Positions 1-5,355 of a stretch of 9,536 nt of DNA are shown here, piece after piece. How positions within the stretch are numbered: position 1 is the first letter of the stretch; each line of letters opens with the position of its first letter. Under the pieces are notes generated by a model. It was given only the letters and a program-made list of their open reading frames with translations, was not told the origin of the DNA and ran no database searches. The translations under genes were made by a program, and so were the position numbers. The stretch spans positions 1-9,536 of the forward strand of contig CAMVAG010000074.1 of assembly GCA_947165405.1 (NCBI GenBank), given 5' to 3'. The DNA comes from an uncultured Selenomonadales bacterium (GTDB taxonomy: Bacteria > Bacillota > Negativicutes > Selenomonadales > Selenomonadaceae).

Positions 1-33
1 CCGATAAACTTTCAGCAACTCGTCAACACGCAT
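1..33 (-). CDS. 5' end of an unidentified gene (partial, runs off the left edge)
   Basis: An ATG on the minus strand opens a frame that stays open to the window edge; only 11 residues (MRVDELLKVYR) are visible. A GAGG element lies about 10 bases upstream and the start is 20 bases after the stop of the cysteine-rich peptide gene, so the two are probably co-transcribed. The visible residues are too few to name a family. If the upstream peptide is a modified peptide precursor, this position is where a maturase or transporter could sit, but nothing in the 11 residues shows that. It could equally be an ordinary unrelated gene. Confidence 0.55.
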   Translation of the reverse strand, partial: MRVDELLKVYR

Positions 34-53
34 GATTATCCCGCCTCAAAATT

Positions 54-266
54 TTACTGTCCGCTGCACCGCGAACCATAACTGCAAACTCCACCTCCGC
101 CGCTACACTGCGAACCGTAGCTGCATTGTCCACCTCCGCCGCCACATTCGCTCCCGTAACTGCAAACGCCGTAAGCTTTAGCTTTAGCCGTGTCGTTGAA
201 TTTGTATTCGCCGAGCATTAAGCCGGTCTTCGAGTCGAAGTCGATTTTAAAATCTTTAATCGACAT
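54..266 (-). CDS. Cysteine/glycine-rich repeat peptide, 70 aa, candidate modified-peptide precursor
   Basis: I do not recognise a named family. The first 33 residues are charged and mostly non-repetitive (starting MSIKDFKIDF), like a leader. Residues 35-70 are a repeat of the form CSYGSxC followed by a glycine run, present 2.8 times. The six cysteines are at 35, 41, 48, 54, 61 and 67, alternating 5 and 6 intervening residues. There is no signal peptide and no membrane segment. The start chosen is the second Met of the open frame, because it has a near-perfect binding site (GGAGGTGAT) directly upstream; the earlier Met at 296 has none and would add MIKFFPEVIF. The leader-plus-repetitive-Cys-core layout fits thioether-type ribosomal peptides such as ranthipeptides or sactipeptides, but a metal-binding or structural peptide is also possible. 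It lies downstream of the waaA-lpxK fusion and just upstream of the partial gene at the edge. Confidence 0.8.
   Translation of the reverse strand: MSIKDFKIDFDSKTGLMLGEYKFNDTAKAKAYGVCSYGSECGGGGGQCSYGSQCSGGGGVCSYGSRCSGQ
57..164 (-). repeat. 39-bp in-frame tandem repeat, 2.8 copies, coding for CSYGSxC-Gly units
   Basis: On the minus strand the units begin at 164, 125 and 86. Each full unit encodes 13 residues: Cys-Ser-Tyr-Gly-Ser-x-Cys, one Gly or Ser, four Gly, then one variable residue. The last unit stops after 10 residues with Ser-Gly-Gln. The only variable positions are the residue before the second Cys (Glu, Gln, Arg), the one after it, and the last (Gln, Val). Third-codon positions differ between copies, so the repeat is not brand new and the protein pattern appears to be conserved. 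Confidence 0.9.
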
Positions 267-270
267 AAAA

Positions 271-306
271 ATCACCTCCGGAAAAAATTTTATCAAATTC
301 CGGAGG
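271..306 (-). promoter_or_regulatory. Hairpin enclosing the ribosome binding site of the Cys-rich peptide gene
   Basis: CCTCCGGAA at 275-283 and TTCCGGAGG at 298-306 are a perfect 9-bp inverted repeat with a 14-base loop. Read on the minus strand, the second arm contains the GGAGG of the peptide gene and continues as GGAGGTGAT (279 down to 271), so the folded RNA would hide the ribosome binding site. The loop carries TGATAAAAT (295-287), a good extended -10 match. A transcript starting there would begin near 280, lack the first arm and so have an exposed site. Read-through RNA from lpxK would have the site blocked. The inverted repeat and the -10 match are seen in the sequence; the regulatory role is inference. 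A weak T run (TGATTTTT) after the stem leaves a terminator role possible. Confidence 0.55.
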
Positions 307-366
307 CGAGGTGGTCTCTTTCAAAGCGACAATTTTAAATTTTATTTGGCGTGCATTACTTCAGAT

Positions 367-2859
367 TCATTGGTTGCCTCCTCTGATTTTGGTTGCCAAC
401 TTTTCGCTCAAAAGTTTTTTCAATTCGTCCGCGCCCGCTTGAAATTTAACTTCGACGCAGATAACGTAAATGGGAATGTTCCAATTTTCTTTGGCGACCT
501 CGTCGGGGATTTTGACGGCGTCTTTTTCCGTGACGATAATCATTTCCGCCGCGAACGAATCGGCTCGCCGCAAAATATCTTCCATTTCCATAATCGTGTA
601 GTCGTGGTGGTCGGGGTAGCGCAAGCTCGAAATAATTTCCGCGCCCAAATCTTTGAGCGTCCTCTCGAACGAGGCGGGATTGCCGATAGCCGAAACAGCC
701 ATGACTTTGCGCTTTGAAATGATTTCGACGCTGACACCTTCGCCGGACAAATCGACTGACCAATCGGCAAGCGGAATCAGGCAACGCGGCTCGTGAATGC
801 TCTCGACAAGAAGCGCGGAGGAATTGTATTGGCGGACGGTCTCGCGGATAAATTCACAGGAACCCTCGCGGGCTTGGTCAACCTTCGTCATCAAACAAAC
901 ATCTGCGCGGCTGATATGAGACAAAGACTCACGCAAAATCCCTCGCGGAAGCAAATGCCCGTTGCCGAAAACAGACACCGCATCAATCAGCAAAATATCC
1001 AAGTCGCGAATCACTTGCCAATGTTGATAGCCGTCGTCGAGGATGACAACTTCCGCGCCGAAATTTTCAATGGCATATTGTCCCGTGACGGCTCGTCGTG
1101 CTCCAATCAAAACGGGAACGTTCGGCAAATGTTTGGCAAGCATGTAAGCTTCGTCGCCCGCCTCCGTCGCGTTCATGTTGAGATTTTTTCCGTCGCTGAC
1201 AATGCCGACCTCGCCGTAAAATTTTCCTCGATAGCCGCGATTCAAAATCACGACACGATAGCCCATGTCCCGAATTTCTTTTGCAAGCCGTTGAGCGGTG
1301 GGCGTCTTGCCGGTGCCGCCGACCGTTATGTTTCCGAGACTTATCACGAAACAATTCAAACGCTCCTTGCCCGAAAAGCCAAGCTCATAACTCAACAGCC
1401 GCAAGTTGACTGCCGTCTTGTAAGCCTGCGCGGCGAGGCGCAAAAGAAAAATTATTATCGGCGTAAATTCTCCGTGGTCTTCCTCGTCGTGAATCATCTT
1501 CAAAAAAAATGTTTGGACGTTCTCCATTTTTTTCGTCGTGTGAAGTCTTCGGGCGTGTTCTTTGGTTTCGTATTCCGTGAGCATTTCCCGAAGGAGCACA
1601 GCCGATTTGCGCGAGGCACCGCGATTTTCGTGAACGATTTTAATTGTCTCTTCCTCAAGGCGGCGGCGTTCTTCGGGTTCGTCGAAAAGTTTTTTTGCTT
1701 GAGCGGCAAGAGCCTTGTCGTCGTTGACGGTTATGCAGGCGTTGCGATTTTTAAAGAGCGCGTGCAAGTCTTTGAAATTTTCCATGTGGTGCCCGACGAT
1801 AATCGCCTTGCCGTGCGCCGCCGGTTCGAGGATATTGTGTCCGCCGTGAGCGACGAGACTTCCGCCGACATAAATCACGTTGCCGACGCTGTAGACTTGT
1901 CCGAGTTCGCCGATTGTGTCGAGGATGATTATATCTTCATTGGCGGGAGGACGCTTTTGCAATTCGGTTCGCGTGCCGACCGTGAAACCCGCCGCCTTAC
2001 ACAACGCAACGACCTCACGAGTCCTCAACAGTTCACGAGGAGCAATGACAAGCCGGGCTTTGGGATGATTTTCGCGAATCGCATTGAACGCCTTGAGTAC
2101 AAAATTTTCCTCGCCGCGATGAGTGCTGCCTGCCAAAAAAATTTCTTCCGCATCAGTCAAGCCCATGTCCGCCAAAATTTTTTCGCGTTGTTCGTTCGTC
2201 ACGTCGGTGTAAGTTTGGTCAAACTTGGTGTTGCCCGTGACGGTTATAAGTTCTTCGGGCGCGCCAAGCTCTTTGATATAGCCGGCGTCGACGGGCGAGG
2301 CCATCGCAAAAAGTTTGACGGTTCCAATCATGTCGCGAAGAATCGAAAACATGTACTTGTAACGCTTGACACTTTTTTCCGAAATGCGCCCGTTGACCAT
2401 CATGACAGGCACGTGATTTTCCCGCGCCGCTTTTAAAAAGTTTGGCCACAGTTCCGTTTCGACGTTGAGGAAAACTCGCGGGAAAATTTTTTTGAAGACG
2501 TGCGCCGAAACGAACGGCAAATCCAGCGGGAAATAAATTATGCTGTCAGCGTCTTTGATGATTCGGTTCGCCATCGCGTAGCCCGAAGTTGTCACGACCG
2601 AAACGAGGATTGGTGACTTGGGAAATTCGCGGCGGAATTCTTTTATCAGCGGACTTGTTGCAACAATTTCACCGACGGACGCCGCGTGCACCCAGATACA
2701 ATTTTTTTTCGCGACGGGGTCAAGTGCGCCCTTCGGGAAAAAGCCGAAACTCTGTTTGATTCGCTCGACGAAACCGCGCTCACGTATCGAACGAATCATG
2801 AACACGGGGATAATTAAAATCACGACGAGAATCGCCGCGAGGTTGTAAAGTACTTGCAC
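367..2859 (-). CDS. waaA-lpxK: Fused Kdo transferase (WaaA/KdtA) and tetraacyldisaccharide 4'-kinase (LpxK)
   Basis: This 830-residue protein carries two inner-membrane enzymes of lipid A assembly. LpxK phosphorylates the disaccharide at the 4' position to give lipid IVA, and WaaA then adds Kdo from CMP-Kdo. The WaaA half (about 1-445) has an N-terminal membrane anchor (about 3-22), HAASVGE with the expected catalytic Glu at 64, ETELWPN, VTGNTKFD, AGSTHRGE and the nucleotide-sugar motif VGGSLVAHGGHNILEP at 331-346. The LpxK half (about 455-830) has an amphipathic helix, the P-loop GNITVGGTGKT at 509-519, GDE with Asp569, DDGYQH at 608-613, PDHH near 751 and TEKD at 777. The start is set at GTG 2859: GGAG lies 8 bases upstream, the first residues fit other WaaA proteins, and the earlier ATGs at 2895 and beyond lie in or upstream of the -10 box. 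No stop or frameshift separates the halves, and no good internal ribosome site is seen. Confidence 0.93.
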   Translation of the reverse strand: MQVLYNLAAILVVILIIPVFMIRSIRERGFVERIKQSFGFFPKGALDPVAKKNCIWVHAASVGEIVATSPLIKEFRREFPKSPILVSVVTTSGYAMANRIIKDADSIIYFPLDLPFVSAHVFKKIFPRVFLNVETELWPNFLKAARENHVPVMMVNGRISEKSVKRYKYMFSILRDMIGTVKLFAMASPVDAGYIKELGAPEELITVTGNTKFDQTYTDVTNEQREKILADMGLTDAEEIFLAGSTHRGEENFVLKAFNAIRENHPKARLVIAPRELLRTREVVALCKAAGFTVGTRTELQKRPPANEDIIILDTIGELGQVYSVGNVIYVGGSLVAHGGHNILEPAAHGKAIIVGHHMENFKDLHALFKNRNACITVNDDKALAAQAKKLFDEPEERRRLEEETIKIVHENRGASRKSAVLLREMLTEYETKEHARRLHTTKKMENVQTFFLKMIHDEEDHGEFTPIIIFLLRLAAQAYKTAVNLRLLSYELGFSGKERLNCFVISLGNITVGGTGKTPTAQRLAKEIRDMGYRVVILNRGYRGKFYGEVGIVSDGKNLNMNATEAGDEAYMLAKHLPNVPVLIGARRAVTGQYAIENFGAEVVILDDGYQHWQVIRDLDILLIDAVSVFGNGHLLPRGILRESLSHISRADVCLMTKVDQAREGSCEFIRETVRQYNSSALLVESIHEPRCLIPLADWSVDLSGEGVSVEIISKRKVMAVSAIGNPASFERTLKDLGAEIISSLRYPDHHDYTIMEMEDILRRADSFAAEMIIVTEKDAVKIPDEVAKENWNIPIYVICVEVKFQAGADELKKLLSEKLATKIRGGNQ

Positions 2860-2886
2860 CGGGCGCGCTCCTTCATGCATAAAAAT

Positions 2887-2902
2887 TTCAGCCATTATAA
2901 CA
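2887..2902 (-). promoter_or_regulatory. Extended -10 promoter for waaA-lpxK
   Basis: The minus strand reads TGTTATAAT at 2902-2894, a perfect extended -10. No convincing -35 is visible, because the expected place is the T run of the preceding terminator. The transcript would start near 2887, about 28 bases before the GTG start, leaving room for the GAAGGAGC binding site. This placement is a main reason for rejecting the longer upstream starts of the fused gene. Confidence 0.65.
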
Positions 2903-2909
2903 CACGCGG

Positions 2910-2939
2910 AAAAAAAAATCTGCCGCCCGCAAGCAACAG
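2910..2939 (-). terminator. Intrinsic terminator after the small secreted-protein gene
   Basis: On the minus strand CTGTTGC, a 6-base loop, then GCGGCAG form a 7-bp stem (2920-2939) that includes two G-U pairs, followed by A and a run of nine T (2918-2910). It begins 24 bases after the stop codon of the gene at 2964. The T run abuts the waaA promoter, so termination of one unit and initiation of the next are packed into about 50 bases. Confidence 0.65.
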
Positions 2940-2963
2940 ATAAAATTTTTATCGACAAAAAAT

Positions 2964-3317
2964 TTAACGCCACAAATAATTTTCTGCAATGTATTGGCTC
3001 ATGTTCCATTCAATCGGCGTGCCTTCGGGTGTTGCCTCGCCCGAATAGCCTTCCGAATTTTCAAACATGATGCCCGAAGTGCCGATGTCCAATTCGTAAC
3101 CGAGATATTGAACTGTTTTGCCGACCATCTTCAAACGCGCCGCGAATCGTCCTCCGTCAGAATAGCGTCGAAGCTCCGTTATCGATTCGGTTATCAGATA
3201 ACATTTCATGCCCGTTGCCGGCGACGTGCCTACGTAAAAATCCATCGCTTGTGCCGTCGGCAGTTGAGTTAAAGCAATTCCGAAAATAATCGTGACCGCG
3301 ATAAGCAAACGTTTCAT
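2964..3317 (-). CDS. Small secreted protein of unknown function, 117 aa
   Basis: I do not recognise the family. Residues 1-24 are a classical signal peptide: KR at positions 2-3, a hydrophobic core, and a probable cleavage after AQA. The mature part is about 93 residues, begins MDFYVGTSPATG, has a single Cys at 39, no further membrane segment, and alternating short polar and hydrophobic stretches that suggest beta structure. The start has GGAGG 9 bases upstream. The gene has its own extended -10 promoter and its own terminator, so it is monocistronic. It is divergent from the diguanylate cyclase operon and shares a roughly 110-bp intergenic region with it. The protein is probably exported to the periplasm or surface; whether it is linked to the cyclases is unknown. 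Confidence 0.8.
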   Translation of the reverse strand: MKRLLIAVTIIFGIALTQLPTAQAMDFYVGTSPATGMKCYLITESITELRRYSDGGRFAARLKMVGKTVQYLGYELDIGTSGIMFENSEGYSGEATPEGTPIEWNMSQYIAENYLWR

Positions 3318-3339
3318 TGACTCACGCCTCCAAAAAATT

Positions 3340-3355
3340 TTCCATGATTATAACA
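3340..3355 (-). promoter_or_regulatory. Extended -10 promoter for the secreted-protein gene
   Basis: The minus strand reads TGTTATAAT at 3355-3347. Transcription would start near 3340, about 23 bases before the ATG, with the GGAGG site in between. No clear -35 hexamer is present, which extended -10 promoters often do without. It lies back to back with the plus-strand promoter at 3383-3391, so the two polymerase sites overlap and could compete. Confidence 0.65.
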
Positions 3356-3382
3356 TAAGCCGAAAAAAATTTTTGTCGCGTG

Positions 3383-3398
3383 TGATATAATCGGAAAA
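3383..3398 (+). promoter_or_regulatory. Extended -10 promoter of the diguanylate cyclase-deoB operon
   Basis: TGATATAAT at 3383-3391 is a perfect extended -10, giving a start near 3398. The A6T6 tract at 3395-3406 lies around the start of transcription. The binding site AAGGGAG at 3411-3416 precedes the GTG at 3426 by 9 bases. The stretch CGCGTGTG-n-TATAAT is nearly the same as in the waaA promoter on the other strand. Confidence 0.65.
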
Positions 3399-3425
3399 AA
3401 TTTTTTGATAAAGGGAGCGCGTTAA

Positions 3426-5354
3426 GTGTTCGGCGAAAAAGTTATTCTCGTTTGCATTGTCGGATTGATTTTGAATTTGTGCGGTGCCGGCGTTGCGGAA
3501 CTTTCCGGCTTGCCCGTCTATCTCGATACACCCGGAACGATTTTTATTGCGGCACTCGGCGGCTACATGCCGGGCATCGCCGTCGGTTTCTTCACGAATC
3601 TTTTCAGAGCCGGCTTCGACCCTCAACAAATGTATTTCTCTTCGATAAGTGTCCTCGTTGCAATTTTTACGGCGTTCTTCGCGAAGAAAGGATTCTACGA
3701 CAAATTAGACAAGACAATTTTTTTGATTCCGGTCTTGGCTCTTTCGACGGGAACTTTGGATTTGATAATCGAAAGCTTTTTAAAATCGGCGAGCGTCGAA
3801 TCCCTCATGGAAGTTAAAATTAACTTTGCGGAAATTTTTTCTAAGGAACTTATCGACAAAAGTTTTTCGAGCTTGTTGGCGTTCGCGCTCTTGCAGTTGA
3901 CGCCGCCGCAGATTAAAAAAAGTTTTAAAACGTTCGGGCGAAGACAAGCCTCGGACGAAATGATTTATGGGAAAACAAATTCAAAATCCTTGCGCACGAA
4001 ACTGCTTTTGATTTTAATCTTGAGTTCGTTCTTTGTTTCCTTTTCAATCGCGCTGATAAGTTATCTGCTCTTCAAAGACGCCGCGACCGAAGACAGGATA
4101 AAGACCGTTGACGGGATAGTTGCCGTCGTCTTGAATGAAATAAATCCGAATCACGTCGACGATTACATGAGGCTCGGTCGCACCTCCGAAGAGTACAGGA
4201 GGATTGAGGAAGAACTCTACGCCATAAAGAACAGCAACTCCAACATAAAATTCATTTACATTTATAAAATCGAGGCGGACGGCTGTCATGTCATCTTCGA
4301 CTTGGACACCTCGACTTTCGAAAGCGACAAGCCCGGCGAAGTTGTTCCGTTTGAAGCAGGTCTTGCGCTTTATGAAAAAGATTTAATCGCGGGCAAGCCG
4401 ATTCCTCCGATAATTTCCGACGACGAATACGGCTACCTGCTCACGCTCTACAAGCCGCTTTACGACATCAACGGCAAATGTCAATGTTATGCGGCGGTCG
4501 ATTATTCAATGGATATTCTTTCCGAATACATCCGAGCTTTTATCATCAAGTTGATCGCGCTGTTTATCGGCTGTTTCATTTTCATTTCGGCAATGGGCTT
4601 GGCGTTCGTCGAAAATCATATCATCTTGCCGATTAACACGCTGGCTTATTACGCGTGGAATTTTTCTTTCGACAGCGAAACGGCTCGTCAAAAAAATATT
4701 AAGCAAATGCGGAGCTTGAAAATCACGACGGGCGACGAGATAGAAAATCTTTATTATGCTCTGTTGAGGACGACGGAAAATGTTTTGAAATATCTTGAGA
4801 CTCTTCAGCGGGCGCGCACTCAAGTTTCCGACATGATATTTAAAGTTTTCGAAATGGACAAGATTGCCCACAAAGATTCTTTGACGGGCATAAAAAATAA
4901 AACCGCTTACGTCGAGGAAATCGCCAAGCTTGACAAAAAAATTTCCGAGGGCGCAGCGGAATTTTGTATCACGATGGTCGACGTGAATTATCTCAAAAAA
5001 ATCAATGACGCCTACGGTCACGAGCGCGGCAACGAATATTTAATCAACGCCTGCAAATTGGTTTGCGCGGTCTTCGGCGAGGAGCATGTTTATCGCGTCG
5101 GCGGCGATGAATTCGTCGTGATAATCGAGGGCGAAAAAGTTCCCTTGTGCAAATATTTCGCGGCGCAATTCAAAATGGAAATGGATCGCAAAAATTCCAA
5201 CAGGTCGTTGCAGGCTTGGGAAAAAGTTTCGGCGGCAGTGGGCGTTGCGTATTATCAATCGGGCGTCGATAATTTGGCTGATGATGTTTTCAAGCGTGCG
5301 GATAAAGAAATGTACGCGAACAAATTGGCAATGAAAGCTGTAAGGACTGATTGA
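3426..5354 (+). CDS. Membrane diguanylate cyclase with transporter-like sensor domain, copy 1
   Basis: This 642-residue protein should make cyclic di-GMP from two GTP. Residues 5-160 hold about five hydrophobic helices; the stretch LPVYLDTPGTIFIAALGG resembles ECF transporter S components. A basic loop follows, then a helix at 192-216, an extracytoplasmic region at 217-371 with PDC/Cache-like features (YLLTLYKPLYDINGK), a helix at 372-396, a HAMP-like segment (LPINTL, TGDEIENL), a coiled coil, and the GGDEF domain at about 478-640. DSLTGIKN, Asp519, KKIND and an intact GGDEF at 559-563 argue for activity. The base-contact position after GHERG is Asn536 rather than the usual Asp, and there is no RxxD inhibitory site before GGDEF. 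The start is GTG, directly preceded by an in-frame TAA, so it is unambiguous. The stop is one base from the start of copy 2. Confidence 0.92.
   Translation: MFGEKVILVCIVGLILNLCGAGVAELSGLPVYLDTPGTIFIAALGGYMPGIAVGFFTNLFRAGFDPQQMYFSSISVLVAIFTAFFAKKGFYDKLDKTIFLIPVLALSTGTLDLIIESFLKSASVESLMEVKINFAEIFSKELIDKSFSSLLAFALLQLTPPQIKKSFKTFGRRQASDEMIYGKTNSKSLRTKLLLILILSSFFVSFSIALISYLLFKDAATEDRIKTVDGIVAVVLNEINPNHVDDYMRLGRTSEEYRRIEEELYAIKNSNSNIKFIYIYKIEADGCHVIFDLDTSTFESDKPGEVVPFEAGLALYEKDLIAGKPIPPIISDDEYGYLLTLYKPLYDINGKCQCYAAVDYSMDILSEYIRAFIIKLIALFIGCFIFISAMGLAFVENHIILPINTLAYYAWNFSFDSETARQKNIKQMRSLKITTGDEIENLYYALLRTTENVLKYLETLQRARTQVSDMIFKVFEMDKIAHKDSLTGIKNKTAYVEEIAKLDKKISEGAAEFCITMVDVNYLKKINDAYGHERGNEYLINACKLVCAVFGEEHVYRVGGDEFVVIIEGEKVPLCKYFAAQFKMEMDRKNSNRSLQAWEKVSAAVGVAYYQSGVDNLADDVFKRADKEMYANKLAMKAVRTD
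4857..5351 (+). repeat. Duplicated GGDEF coding segment, partner at 6646-7140
   Basis: The 165 C-terminal residues of the two cyclases align without gaps. By hand count 135 of 165 are identical (about 82%). The DNA is also close, with an identical 51-base run at 5186-5236 and 6975-7025. The N-terminal two thirds of the proteins align over their membrane parts but are far less similar. This shows a tandem gene duplication, with the output domains either under stronger constraint or kept alike by recombination. Confidence 0.9.
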
Positions 5355-5355
5355 C

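Noticed and set aside
57..164. The 39-bp repeats as a CRISPR array
   Set aside because: They are directly adjacent without spacers, in frame, and encode a regular peptide pattern.
271..306. The hairpin before the peptide gene as the terminator of lpxK
   Set aside because: The following T run is short and interrupted (TGATTTTT) and coincides with the ribosome site and start region; sequestration explains the exact overlap with GGAGG better, though dual use is not excluded.
190..717. Plus-strand open frame across the peptide gene and the lpxK 3' end
   Set aside because: It crosses two well-supported minus-strand genes and the hairpin, and lacks a ribosome site.
1497..1527. Separate lpxK start inside the fusion (Met codons at 1527 or 1497)
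   Set aside because: No convincing ribosome site precedes either codon and the frame is continuous with waaA, so one fused product is the simpler reading.
793..2436. Long plus-strand open frame (547 codons) opposite the waaA-lpxK gene
   Set aside because: It is antisense to a gene with many intact enzyme motifs, has no ribosome site, and its translation has no recognisable domain; it is a shadow frame.
2860..3009. Longer N-terminus for the waaA-lpxK protein (50 extra residues)
   Set aside because: The extra stretch runs over the terminator of the upstream gene and the -10 box; the GTG at 2859 has a proper ribosome site and fits the family start.
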